This document shows positions 1-12,044 of a DNA stretch of 64,000 bases, piece after piece. Each line of letters opens with the position of its first letter. The first letter of the stretch is position 1. The stretch lies in contig NC_087063.1 in NCBI RefSeq assembly GCF_963678635.1, forward strand, positions 5,984,386 to 6,048,385, written 5' to 3'. Source of the DNA: Symsagittifera roscoffensis (Eukaryota > Xenacoelomorpha > Acoela > Convolutidae). The position numbers and the translations under genes were made by a program. Below the pieces are notes generated by a model. It made no database searches. It worked only from the letters and a program-made list of their open reading frames with translations, and was not told the DNA's origin.

Positions 1-606
1 AGTTTTTGAAAAAACAAAATCACTTATATAAAAAAAATGCGAAAAAGCAAGAATGAGAATTAATGGTTTCTTTGGCTGTTTTACAGTTGGGTTTAATTTG
101 ATGGTTGGAACAAAGTTTGAGTCTTTTATTTATTCCCGGAAAAATCAGTAAATCAACATCTTGAATTGAAACTAATTTGTTTCAACCTGCTTGGCAGTAT
201 TTAGCCAATGAAATTTCAGCACCAACTCAAAATGTTTTCTTCACAATGAATTTTTGCGCTCCACTAGACTGCTTGTTTGAGTTTTCGTGTGAACAATCAA
301 GACAATGGAATGTTTGCCTCCTAGCCACAGTTGTCTGAACTTTTAATCCAGTTTGCTTTTGTTCCAGTCAAAAGTAGAACCCATAAAATCAACCACTCAA
401 ATTGAGGGTGGAGCACTTGGCAATCTTGTCAACTAACAAACGTAACATATTCAATGGCAAATATCTTACATCAAAGTGTATGCAGCTGCAATTTAGCGTC
501 TTAAAACAAACAGTAACTTTCTATATAGTTAAGTTTTGACTCTGCGCTTGTATTTAATCAAAAATATTTCAAAAAGGTAACTTTTATTCCAAATATTTTC
601 TCGGGT
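1..606. other. AT-rich non-coding stretch, nothing recognised
   Basis: No reading frame with protein-like composition and no clear repeat was seen here. The hAT-derived remnant starts just downstream and may once have extended into this stretch. Confidence 0.5.
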
Positions 607-1230
607 TCCTTTGCTAATATCTTTGAAGATGTCATAGAGCTATGCCCAGTTGGGCTTGATTTTGATTACAGACGATGACAAACAGAAAAACAGTAAGCCA
701 AGGACCATGATGGGCAAGAGCTGTATTTGCCGTTTCTTGACTTTCTGATGTCAGATTTGAAAAAACTTTTGCTGATGCAACCCTACAAGCTTCTTCCAGC
801 ATACCTGGTTTACGAATTGAATTGATATGAAAGACTTTGAACAAACTCTAGCCCTTCATTTTGAATTTCTACAGGACTCAAAATTTAAATCTGAGCTTTA
901 GATTTGGAAATCATATTGCCCGACAAAACTTCGGCTGCATCAACCGTTAACGATGACTTATTTCAATACTCAAAGACTCGAAAAACCACAGCGTACGCTC
1001 TGATGCAATTTTTTGCCAGCTTGCCGGTCACTGTCAGCCCGGCCGAACAATTTTTTTTTGAGATGAAGCTTCTCAGAAAATACTTGCGATCAACCATGGG
1101 GGAGACCGGCTATCATTGCTGGCTAGTATATCCATAAAGAAAAACTCTTAAACGTAGATGAAATCATCAAACGATTTGGCTTCAAAAACGGACAATACAA
1201 TTTCTATAATTTATTGTTCGTACAAGATTT
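607..1230 (+). pseudogene. hAT-family DNA transposase remnant (C-terminal part)
   Basis: One forward frame reads as a decayed hAT transposase. Around 607-840 it contains an LPFLDFLMSDLKKLL-like segment, typical of the conserved middle of hAT transposases (usually a P-[FY]-LD-x-[ML]-x-xL pattern). The open part at 904-1137 carries ASLPVTVSPAEQFF followed by LRSTMGETG, the signature of the hAT C-terminal dimerisation domain. After a stop at about 1135 a one-base frame shift continues into a further 25-30 residues (EKLLNVDEIIKRFGF), again like the hAT tail. Several stops lie between 660 and 900, so the gene is dead. No terminal inverted repeats or target-site duplication were found. The assignment rests on motif memory, not a search. 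Confidence 0.6.
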
Positions 1231-1239
1231 CAAAAACCG

Positions 1240-2346
1240 CTATTTTGTTACTTTCTGTATAGTTTGTGTATCTAAATTTTATTTTTAATGGAATTCCCCT
1301 TCGAAAAAATTTCGCGCACGCCACTGAACGAGCCAATCAAATTTCAGCGCCATTTCAGCGTTTTGTTCGCAATAAAAAAAATGACTTTTAAAGAGGCCAA
1401 GTTGATCAAAAAATAGAATGTTTGTTAAAATGTTCGAACCTTTTTTAAATAAACTGCAGTATTTTACCCCGTCTAGAAAAACTCTAAAAAAGCTGATAAA
1501 AATTAACATCCCATATGCTCAAAATCCGGCTTTGATAGATATCGGCTAAAAATTAAAGTGATTGCATATGTTTTAACAATTCAATTTGCGTGGTCAGTGT
1601 TTTGTTAACTGTATTTATACATTGAAAGTTACTTAGAAGCAAATTTAAGAAACTTAAATTTGAAACTTAAATTTAAGTTAAATTTAAGTCAAAATAAGTT
1701 TAAAAAGTCAACTACTGCCCTATCATATACATAAAATTTAGTGTAAATAATTTTTGCAATGAGAGTTTTACGAAAGCGAGTGCTATGAAATCAAAATTTA
1801 ATTGCAACGAAGACCAATAATTTCTTGAAAATCATTCATTCATAACTTTTAAATTATTCAGAAAAATCGTCAGTGATTTTATACAGCTGAGTAATTTTAC
1901 ACCGTCGTCATTATTGTTTTGCAGAAAAATCATTCTTTAGACACTCATCATTCATTATTCAAAGCAAGCCTATAAAAATCATGTTCTGTTATTTTTCTTA
2001 AAAAAAACTACGCTCTGCGTGCAATTTTCGGATTTTAATTAGTTCTTAAATCAGAAAAAATTTAGTGCAATTAAACTTCTGACAACATCAATTTGTCAAA
2101 AACATATATTTGGGTTCATTTCATGATTCGATTTCTTATTCAAAGTGCAAATTTGAATATTTTTATTGTTATAAACCGTAAAATCGTCAAACCGCCTTCA
2201 TAATGGCTTGTGTTTAATATGCGATAGCTATATCATCAAAATCGTTTATCTAAATCTCATCTATAGTCAAACCCAGTTCAGATCTTAAAGACTCTTTTAG
2301 AACCATATTCTTTCATTTATCACAAAAGCTGCGCTGCAGATCAAGT
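1240..2346. other. Non-coding DNA upstream of the acid phosphatase gene
   Basis: AT-rich DNA without convincing coding frames. A short run of interleaved direct and inverted AAATTTAAG-like words lies at about 1640-1695. The promoter of the downstream phosphatase gene must lie here, but no TATA box or other core element can be named with confidence. Confidence 0.4.
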
Positions 2347-5300
2347 ATGATACTCACGGCTGCCCTTTTAACCCTATCAGCGATTTCTCTTTCAACTCAA
2401 GTTGAAGATTTTGTATCGAACAACCCAGAGCAAATCCATTTGAGCTATTCAGGTAAAACTTGCAGTCTTCATGCCCAGTTTGCAGGCCTGAATGTAAAAG
2501 GTATCCCAGAAGGTGTATTCATAATAGCCTGAACAAGTTTTATCGAGTTCTGAAGTTTTTTGAGCTTTCTCGAGTTTTTTCGAAAATCCGAGTCATGATA
2601 TTCATGGTGGCTCTGAATTTGATTATGTTTGTTAATATATTAGTAAATGTACTGAATGAATCAAACATTTAGCATTGATCAAACTTGTTTTGTTATATCC
2701 AAAAACATCCAAATTATATCCAGAATTATTATATCCAAAAATAGGGACAAAACAGAATTTCATTTTTTTGAAACAGGTAGCTCGGGTCGGGTTTTTGTTA
2801 AAAAATGAGAGCCTTTTTAAGTATAAGTCTAAAAAAACTGATTCGGGATCTTCTCCATTTTTCACTTTCATAGAGTTTTCAGGTGTTATTAAGGCTGAAC
2901 GCGTAATGTTACGATCATATGAAAAACAGATCTGTTTAAATTTTTTTAGTTTAATCACCATGTCAAAATTCATCACAAAAAAGAAATTTTTCATAATTGA
3001 AATTGAAAATTGAGGTAAGGGTGATGCAAAAGGGCCAAAGCTGGATTATTGAAAAGGTCAACCTACTATTAATCAACAATTTTTCATGATTTTTTTACCC
3101 GGACAAACATTTGCACAATCTAAATGAGCTTTGATAGTCGAAAAGCTTTTAGGGACTTTGGTATTTATTTACATTTCCTGGCCTCGCTGAATATAATTCC
3201 AATCGCCACTTCCTTTGTAGATTTTTCTTCGCTTTACCATTTTCAAGGAGAGGTTGAAAACGACCAGACTTTTAAAAAAAGTTTTTATTGAAAATCAACT
3301 GCCACACGCTATTTAAAGTACAAAATTATATACTCCGCTTATAGCGAAGTATTAAACAGACCCAGTAGCTCGCGTCAGTTCAATTTGGAGCAATTTCTAA
3401 GACGGATGAAATCTCAATGACGCGTTAATACCACGAAACAAATCGCGTGTTAATTGTCTCAAATTGAACAAATTTGCAATCCTCAAACCCCCGTAACTTC
3501 ACAAAGAACTATTATAAGTAAAATTTTTAATTTGAGCTCAGGGCACCAAAACCTCTCGAATGATAGAATATTAAAAACTGCCGTCAAAAAATGCTAGTGA
3601 AATACTGGAAAATTGTCTGGAGAAAAAACCCACAGAGAACACATATCATCCGTCATTTTCTGCAAAAATAGTCGGATAAAAAACGGGAGAAAAAAACAAT
3701 TATTTGGAAGATCAACTTTTGGATTCATGAAACTATTATTGCATATGAAAATAGTGAAAATTGTTTTCGGGGAAAAATATTTTATTTCAACTTGGCTGAC
3801 CTAAGACTCTATATTAAAAGGCAGGGACGGTTTGATAGAAAAATTACTTAAGTTTACCCTGTAACATACATTTCTTAATAGATTTGTCTATCGAAGTACG
3901 GTTTTTTTTGGAGAAACTGAAATGATTTTCTGAACAGCCAAATAAAAAATTCCTCGGTTACAAAAAATTTTAATTAGCAATTCTGGGCTACACATTCCAG
4001 GTACGAAAAATAGGAGTATGAGCCTACGCGATAGTTATGGAAAATTTGAGAGTTTGTAGATTTCTGAAGGCTCCGTTGTTATTTAAATCAAATTGAAAAC
4101 AAAATGTCTGGATTGGTATTAAATAACTAAGTTAGTTATTCAGAAACAGAAAAGACTTGATTATGTTCATTTTGATCATGTACAACCACAATTGGTATTC
4201 ATTCCATTTTGTTTCTTTTTCCAGCACGTCCAATTTTTTGTGCGAAAAACTTTTCAAAAGTATACATGGATAATGCAAATGAATTAAAACAAGACCAATC
4301 GTATCAAGGCAATACCCTGAATCTTCGGACAGTCCATTAATTGGTCTCAATTAGTTTTTGTTAAATGAAATATTCACAAACTAGGAATTTTAAGCTGAAT
4401 ATTAAGAATCGTGTATGGAATTAATAAGACCAGTTAGCCTGCCTCAATTGAATTTGGAATGATTTTGTGGGTGCGAGATATTTCACCGCGCGTAAATAAT
4501 GCGCGTTAAACTTTCAGCATGAAAGTATCGCAGCCCTTTTATAGTCAATTTAGTCTATTTGTGAGCGTTTCCCAGCAAGCTTTCAGCAAGCATAGTCTAG
4601 TGGTGGGTGCATCCCTTCCTGGGCCCCAAAAGTCCATTGATTGATCTTCCGAGGAAAATGATTTTGAGAATAAAAAACCACCCGAGCATATATACTATTC
4701 CTTACTTTCTTCGAAAGTCGGAGAAACAAGATGCACAGAGTAAAAGAACAGCTTGGAGTTGATTTATATTTTTATGCCAATTGATTGTTTTAATTGCACT
4801 GGTCACCAATAAATTCATATTTTGCTCACTTCCTTTTATCCCAATACAAGTTGGGTTAGTAAATTTTCATCTTCATTGTAAAAATTTTTACGAGTATATC
4901 ATTTGATGACGCGGAATGAAGAAGAACTACTAAATGTGTCGACTTTATTCTTTCACTGATTTAAATGAAAGTAATGTACTAAAGTTTGACTTTTTTTGAC
5001 AAAAGTGAGTTTCACTTATCTGTATTGAGGTCTAAAGTTTTGAATCAAAACTAAATAGAGTTGTTCAAGCAGCTTAAAGCTTAGGCTGGTCAAATTGCCA
5101 TGAAATATTTTGAAACTTAAATTTAGGCATCTCTCAACAAATCCACAATGACTTCACATTTATAATCTTCAATTTTGATTCAATTTCTTATCCTTCAGGA
5201 TACTTAATAATAGTCTCGTAACTTCGAAAAAAGCGCTTTCATTTTTTTCAGACTCATTGTGAAAATACAAGTTGCATGTAGCTGTTCTGACCTGATTTTT

Positions 5301-8300
5301 GACGCCGGCTTTCAATTGTTTCTCCTTACCCAAGCCAGTGCTAAACTTTACAGCAGAAGCATATTAAGACAAGAATACCCGTTTACTGTTGCAAGTAGTA
5401 GAGCATGGTTGACCATAGTCTTAGAAAAATACGAAAAAAATTTTTCAAACAAGTTTTGTTTTTTCTGCGGGGTGTGATAAAAATATCTGAATGAAAAAAA
5501 ATATAAGTTAGGCATATTCGACAGTCATAGTAAAATAGGCATATTGGAAAACAGGTTTTGAAGAAAAGTTACTAGAAAAACGAAAAAAAAAAGTTAAAAA
5601 CGAACGTTACTCGATAGCTTTACTCGCTCAAAATCGGACTAAATTTTTAATTTTAAACCAGTAAACTTGGAAAAACTTGTTAAATTTTTTTTGTCGTTCG
5701 AATTACGACTTAAAGGGCTTTAAGATGATACATTACTCGACCCAGTACGATGATTACTTGCGGTACAGGATTTTGCATGCAAAACAAAGTTTAAAAAAAA
5801 GAAAAAATTAAAACAAACCCGAGTACAAAGTTTCTTCCCATTTTCAATAGTCGGAAAAAAAACTTCGCTTTTTACAATTGTTTCGGTGGTGGTTAATTTA
5901 GATGGGAAACTCTGCTACTGATACTGATTCTGATGACGTATTCTGTGTTTTGCTTCACATTCTGTGTTTTGCTTCACATTTTCAGGCGATGTTTCTTCGA
6001 TGCTGGTTACATGGCTAAGTCTCAATCCACAAGGTGTCGGCTACGTTTTCTTCAGGAGGGCAGGAACTTCAGAATACCACAAAGTGGATGCCACTAAATC
6101 GGACTTTGTACAGGAAGAGGGTTCACTTAAAAGGACCAGCTATGTTTTCAGAGCGAAAATGGAAGGGCTTAAGTCAAACACAAACTATGGTTAGTCACTG
6201 AAGCTATAGAGAATTGGAAAAAAAATAGAACAGACGAAATGTTTAAAAAGAGCAAAATACTTTTTCAGATGACTTATTTCCTAATTTTTCAGACATAAAG
6301 TTTGTCTAAAGGTCAACTAAAAATTCAAATTCGATTACAAAAACTGCTCAGAATGGGTAAATTGCGCATTTTACTTTGTTCCAACTTTTGTTCCAACTTT
6401 CGTTTTGCAATTTGCTACATAGGGATAACTTATTTTAATTCAAATCAGTTTGTAGGCAGCAAACTCTGAATAATTTTTTGTTGAATTGAATGATGCCTGT
6501 CAGTTTTTCAGCTTTTACGCTTTTATTATCATGTATAACTGCCTCCATTTTTTGTTGTTTTGTTGTAGTTGGAATTTTTCGGGCTGTTTGGCCTAAAATG
6601 AAAGTAAAAACTACCAAAGGGGAAATGGCTTTGAGTGGTAAGGGTGTAGAATTCGTGGGTGAAGGGGGTGTGGTTTGCTATCATTCAAATAAAAGGACTG
6701 GGTCTTGCGTTCCGAAAAAAGTAGCATTTTGTTTTTCGATAAGTCTATAAACTCCAGGTTATGATTTTAAATGCAAAATTCTTTAATATTGCAGAATACT
6801 ACGTGCAAACGGGACCTGGCATCAGTGAAACTTTTCAGTTTCGAACATTCGACTCTGGTTCTGACTTCCGACCGACTGTCGCCCTTTTCGGGGACTTAGG
6901 CACCTACTACAATATTTCAGTTCCAAAATTAACCAAACTAGCTAATCGAGGTGAAATTGACCTCGTAATTCAAGCAGGGGATATGGCGTATGATTTGAAT
7001 CATGACTTGGGCAAAATGGGAGACAAGTATATGAACTTAATTCAACCAATTGCATCGCGAGTACCGTACAATTTCGCAGCTGGAAACCACGAAAAGTATA
7101 ATAACTTCAGCCAATTCAGAGGTCGATTCAGTTCGCCAGGCCCAAACGTGTTTTATAACAGCTTCAATGTCGGTCCAGTTCATTTTGTGATTCTCACAAC
7201 CGAGTTTTATATGTTTGATGAGTTTGGTACCGGCCAGATACAGGTATGTTGCTGCATTTTTTGGGTCTTCTCTGTTATACGCGATTATACTGAAGTGTGC
7301 GATCAAAAAGATGACAAAATGTTTTACATTGCGGGAAAAAACCGTGGAATCCGCAACGGACCGGATACGGATTCCGTGGCTATTGTTTTTGACCAGAGTT
7401 ATCTGGTATTTCCTTGTCCTCTAGTTTTTAATAATAAAGTTTTAACCTTCAAGTTATTACAGGGGCGGATCTAGGATTTTCTCGAGGGGGGGGGGGGGCG
7501 GATTTTGGAAAATTTTGACGGCCTTTTTTTTAGGTCAACCAAATTGGTTTTCCGAGCTTTCCTAAAGCAATAAAAAGACGCGGTTTTGGCCAAATTTTGT
7601 GCGCGCAGGCAAAATTTTGAAAAAAAAAACAGGTTAAAAAAGCTGCTTTTGGGCACTTTTTCAGGTTAAAAAAGCTGTTTCTGGGCACTGTTTTTGGGCA
7701 AAAAGCTGTTTTTGAGCACTGTTTTTGGTCGGCCAAAAATGGATTTCTTAAAAAGTACCAGAGGGGTGACCCTTCGGGTCGGCGGGGGGTCGAATCCCTG
7801 AGGGGGGGGGGGCGTCAACCGGTTATTTGATTCAGACTTTAATTTTGAAGTTTAATTTTTTTCGCTTGAAGTTTCGAGAAAATTCAGGTCCGTATAAATG
7901 TCACTTAATATGTATGAAATTATAATCGGTATTTGCGAATATACGCGGCATATTTGTCATATACATGGTTGTCGGTTTTAATTTTTTGCATAATTCTAAC
8001 TAAGCTAAGCCAACAAAAGCAGCAAACAAAGTTATTTGGGCGTCTGTTTGTGAAGAAAGTCTAGTTACTGCATGCATTTTTGGGTCATTTCTGTTACATG
8101 ACCCAAAACTATTAAATTATCAACTCAGCATATATACGTAAAAAATCTGGATTTCCTGCCATTGGAATTAATTTAAGCCAATCAGATCCGAACAAAGTGG
8201 TACAGTTTTCAAAACACAATAAAGATATGTTTTGGACCGTGTAACAGAAAAGATTCCCGCACTTTTTCCCTAACAGTTTTTAGCCAATCAGAACTTCGCA

Positions 8301-11119
8301 CTGCTGAACAAATTTAAACGAAATTAGTAAGTGAATTGGCCGGATGTGAGCTTGATCCAATCAATTTTTTACTTCTTTCTTATCAAAGCTTTGAGGCAAA
8401 TCAAAGTTTTGGCGCCAATATTATACCAACGAAGTTTGATATTCAACACTTTAATCAACAAAATGACCATGAAAGTTTTGATTCACTCCCCTAGTTATAA
8501 TTTTGTCTGAATTCAGACCAGATTTTCTCCTCACTGAGAACAATTTCTGAAAAATACGATCGTGCCAATTTAACCTCTCAGCCTTTTGTGTGGGACAAGT
8601 AAGTTAGAAGCAAAAAACAACTATTAAAAATTAATGTTTCGCAAATAATAATGGGCTCTATTTTCGCTCTAAGCTCTTGGAATTTCTAGAATAATTTATG
8701 ATTGTATCTTTTTCGATAAAACTAACCCAATTTGAGAAAAAAAATAGATCAATCAGTAAAATTTGATCTAGCTGGGAAATCTGAAAGTTAAATTCCTTTC
8801 GAAACTAGAAGTCGATCACGTTTTTTGTGACCTTTAGACTCTTGATGTTCGATAGTGGAGTTTACCTTCCTTTTAAAAAAAGAAATGAACTGAAATTAAG
8901 AGAAACTAAAAGTCAAACCGCGAAAATGTAAATTTGAGCCGGAACAAATTTCAAGACATAACATGGAAAAAACGCAAAAAAATCATCGCGACCGATATAA
9001 GAGTCTGAACTACGTTCAGACTCAAAAAAAAACTTATAAGAACATTTTGTCGGATTCACTAAACAACCCCTCAAATTCTATCTACTAAAAAATCTCTACC
9101 CCTCCTAAATAGAAAACTCAAGTGGTAATTTTCTGTTTAATTAAGAGGGGTAGAAATTTTTTAGATAGAATTTGGGGAATTGTTTAGTAATCTGACAAAA
9201 ATTTCTTATAAGATTTTTTAAATCGATAAACATAGTTCAGACTCTTATATAGGTCGCGATGATTTTTTTTGCGCTGAGTACTACTTTAGTTTTCTATTTA
9301 AAATTTCAACTGTTGCTTTGTGATCGGTCAAAAATTTGACTAATTTCATCCAATTCACTGTCTCCTCAGCCAGCATTTCTTGAACTGAAGGGTTTGATCA
9401 ATTTCATATGACTAATTTGTTGGACCAACTTAAGCACTCTTGGTATACCTTTATCTATACTGCCCAAGGCAAACAACGCGAGAATTATTTGAGCTTGACT
9501 TATCAAAATGCTCTCATTGTTCACTAAAAACTGAACTGAGGCAAATTATTTGCGACTAATAATTACACTTAGTTATTTGAACTTTTGACACAAAATAGGT
9601 AAAAAATTGAGGCTATTAAAAGTAGGGGTGGCTCTAAGATTTTCTCGAGGGGGAGGATAAATTTCTCGAGGGGGAGATTTTTTCGTTTCGGGGAGGATCA
9701 AACTTTCTATAGGTCAATTTTTTTGGAAAAACAGGTAAGCAGTTGCTGAGCACTTTTTAGCTGTCCTTTCCCCTAAATTTACCCCTGATTTAATCGAGAC
9801 TTAGAAAATTTAAGACCTCGCCTGATACTTAGAATGTGTTATTAGATTAACAATGGAAAACTAGGGGCCATTTTGCATTTTCATTTGATTAGCTTTGAAA
9901 AACTATTTTTCCAGCTCGTCGTAATGCAATTAAATTTTGCATGGTCATCAATTTAACTATTGTAAACGCATTTGTTTTTCATACCTTACATCTTAAGATC
10001 ACGCATTCATTCGCCATAAAAACACGAAAGACCACTAAGAGAAAGGAACATTTGAAATAGGGGGTGGGGGGTAAAAGAGGCAAAATAGGATACTGCTGAT
10101 AACATATGGCAACTACGCACTTAAAACTGAGACAGATACTCAATGAGCCGAAACTTAATTATTTAAGCCCATGATTTCGTGTGTCTTCAGGCTCAGTACA
10201 ACTGGTTGAAGAATGACCTTGAGGTGGCAAATCTTCCTGAAAACAGAGAACAACAACCCTGGATAATAGTCATGGGACATCGGCCTATGTACTGCACTAA
10301 TGTGAACGACAGAGACTGTAGAACGAACAACCCTGTCAGAATTGGCTATAAGCAAGCCTATTTTAAATTGGAGGAACTCTACCTTGCTAATCGGGTTGAT
10401 TTTGTGATCACAGGTAAAATTCATGCAGGCAAACGAAATACTGTATAACTTTTGGCAATCCCCCTCTCACGCAATCAAAAAACCCACTTTTCATAGATCC
10501 CAATCCCGATTTTTTTTTTGGGGGGGGGGTAGGGGTCATGGTCTGAAGGGACCCCACTGGAACTTCAAGACAAAAATTATGAACCGCAAAGTTTTAGATC
10601 AGATATGCCATATTTAAGCCAATCATTTCAAATCAAAAGTTGTATCTTCAACGAACAAAAATTTATAGTCTGCATTAAATTAAGCAAAAAATTTTTATTT
10701 AAAAAAAAAATCCGCATGAATTTCTTCAACCAGGACACAAACACGATTTTGAGCGAACTTATCCGATGTCAAACTTCACTTTCGAACCCCATCAGAACAG
10801 CAACGAATTCAGGAACCCCCGATATCCGGTCCATATCATCTCTGGCAGCGCCGGAAAAATCGAGTTGGCCGATTTCATGATTCCGAAACCTGATTGGTCG
10901 GCAGCAAGCTTGAAGAAAAACGTGTTCACGCTTTTGAGCGTGAAAGAGAAGAACTTTCTTGAATTTCTCACTGTGGCTTCCGAAGGGGACGAAGTTTTGG
11001 ATAAATTTGTGGTTATCAAAGACTATTCCAGCTCTTCTTCGAGAGTTTGTGTGGATATTCTACCTCGTGCTGTCTCAATTCTGATACCAATCTTACTTAT
11101 TGGCTTGGATGATTTTTGA
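2347..11119 (+). CDS. ACP7: Purple acid phosphatase (acid phosphatase type 7-like)
   Basis: Five exons (2347-2452, 5986-6189, 6795-7243, 10191-10413, 10734-11119) with consensus GT-AG borders join in frame (phases 1, 1, 0, 1) to give 455 residues. Exon 1 encodes a hydrophobic signal peptide (MILTAALLTLSAISL) and the PEQIHLSYSG start of the N-terminal fibronectin-like domain, which continues in exon 2 (SSMLVTWLSL). The metallophosphoesterase domain carries the purple-acid-phosphatase metal ligands: GDLG near residue 135, GDMAY near 164, GNHE near 199, HRPMY near 282 and GHKHDFER near 328. The family hydrolyses phosphomonoesters with a dinuclear metal centre, usually in secretory compartments. 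The C-terminus ends in a hydrophobic run (SILIPILLIGL), so a membrane or GPI anchor is possible. All catalytic residues are present, so the protein is probably functional. Confidence 0.92.
2453..5985 (+). other. Intron 1 of the acid phosphatase gene
   Basis: A 3.5-kb intron of AT-rich DNA. The ORFs inside it are short, overlap on both strands and have no protein-like features. The 3' end carries two adjacent copies of a 20-base T/C-rich word (5941-5980) directly before the acceptor AG at 5984-5985, so the polypyrimidine tract has been duplicated. Confidence 0.7.
7460..7800. mobile_element. hAT-like non-autonomous element or fragment in intron 3
   Basis: The segment opens with CAGGGGCGGATCTAGGATTT and a long G tract, and closes with a CCCTG end after further G tracts, giving CAGGG...CCCTG termini like those of hAT elements. 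Inside are three imperfect direct repeats of about 35 bp built on AAAAAGCTGTTTNTGGGCACT (7635-7725). No 8-bp target duplication could be confirmed. Related starts occur at 9622 and 11408 in this window, so it is a repeat family. Confidence 0.45.
8667..8973. repeat. Interspersed repeat family R, copy 1
   Basis: This block shares an ordered series of words with 16640-17010, 47400-47745 and 47746-48090. The shared words include CAATTTGAGAAAA, AGAAGTCGATCACGTTTTT, TCGATAGTGGAG and AAATTTGAGCC. At 47.4-48.1 kb the unit is a head-to-tail dimer of about 340 bp. No coding potential is visible. Here it runs directly into the foldback at 8974-9272, and the sequence GCGACC-TATATAAGAGTCTGAACTACG is also present after the copy at 47.7 kb. 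It is an unnamed repeat as far as I can tell. Confidence 0.6.
8974..9272. mobile_element. 299-bp foldback (MITE-like) element
   Basis: The two halves are near-perfect reverse complements: the left arm starts GCAAAAAAATCATCGCGACC and the right arm ends with its complement at 9272. The arms are about 145 bp each with a short unpaired centre near 9115-9130. In RNA this would form a long hairpin inside intron 3 of the phosphatase gene. The structure fits a foldback or MITE-type DNA element without coding capacity. Confidence 0.75.
9622..9787. repeat. Short copy of the hAT-like CAGGGG repeat family
   Basis: Begins AGGGGTGGCTCTAAGATTTT followed by CTCGAGGGGGAGG, closely resembling the start at 7460, and ends in CCCCTGA. 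It is about 165 bp and non-coding, lying in intron 3 of the phosphatase gene. A further start-like match (CAGGGCCAAACTTAGGATTT) lies at 11408. Confidence 0.4.
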
Positions 11120-11152
11120 AGAATCTATTCTCATTTGCCTGCGGCAACAGAC

Positions 11153-11158
11153 AATAAA
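11153..11158 (+). terminator. Polyadenylation signal AATAAA of the acid phosphatase gene
   Basis: A canonical AATAAA hexamer lies 34 bases after the phosphatase stop codon, the expected position for cleavage and polyadenylation of a short 3' UTR. Confidence 0.65.
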
Positions 11159-11842
11159 GCTTTTGATTAAATTCACAATTATGGTCCTATTTGACAAAAC
11201 ACATCCCATATTACCTCATAACCATCCCTTCTAATGTAAAAAATACATCGGTAAAGCTCGAATTATTCAAATTACTAGTGAACTTTGTACATTTTTGCCA
11301 AGAGGTGATGTTGTAAAATAGATTCAAATTAATATTTGGCCGGAAAATTTTATATAACTACAATGAAATTCTATCTCAAATTCATAATAGCACTTCATAG
11401 ATTATTGCAGGGCCAAACTTAGGATTTTTCGAATAGTCGGATTTCCAAAGTCGACCACATTGATTTTCTGAAACTGCATTCAATTGAATTTAGTTAGAAG
11501 TTCTCAAGGGAACTTTGTCTATTTCTATTTAAAAATAGTCTGCGGCACAGAAAATGTTGACACAAAAGAGTATGTAGTTATTGAAGACTCGAAAAAATAT
11601 CCAAAAAATTTCGGGAGCAAATTGGAAAGTCAAAACTAGTATATTTGTCGAGTGTGTTTCTGAAAAAATGGTTTTCGGATTCGGAGTTCATTTTCTGATT
11701 TCGCTTTGCGGAAAAGTTCTCCGCCGAAAACCAATTTCCACACAGAGGCTAAGCAGAGCATTTCAAATTAGCCAATAGGAAAAAAGACAGAAATCACAGT
11801 CAACAAAAATCAGTTGAAAAAAAAAGAAAAATAGAATCTTTA
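11159..11842. other. Intergenic DNA with a hAT-like repeat start
   Basis: No supported gene. A CAGGG...AGGATTTTTCGA start resembling the repeat at 7460 lies at 11408. An open frame at 11581-11778 (65 codons) has an unremarkable composition and was not accepted. Confidence 0.4.
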
Positions 11843-11861
11843 AAAGAACAATTCAATTTCA

Positions 11862-12044
11862 GAAAACCAGTCGACAAACACAGCCAACAGCAGTAAATCA
11901 GCTTTTAGTATTCTTGAAAGAGCGACCAAAAAACTGAAAACACTTGAGCAATCGCTAAATGAGCCGAAATTGAAAAAATGTCATGAAAAATTGTTGCCAC
12001 AGCCAATTTCCACAAAATTGGTTTTTCAAAAAAGCGTGTCGTAA
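11862..12044 (+). other. Exon-like open frame, unassigned
   Basis: A 60-codon open stretch follows a good acceptor (TTCAATTTCAG ending at 11862) and ends at TAA 12042-12044. Its product is hydrophilic and helix-prone (SAFSILERATKKLKTLEQSL). It might be the last exon of a gene whose upstream exons were not recognised, or a remnant. Nothing in its sequence identifies a family. Confidence 0.25.

Noticed and set aside
2675-3013. 112-codon plus-strand frame (and 120-codon antisense) in phosphatase intron 1
   Set aside because: Lys/Phe/Ile-rich low-complexity composition typical of AT-rich non-coding DNA, open on both strands, and inside a well-supported intron.
7037-7306. 89-codon minus-strand frame overlapping phosphatase exon 3
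   Set aside because: Antisense shadow of a conserved coding exon.
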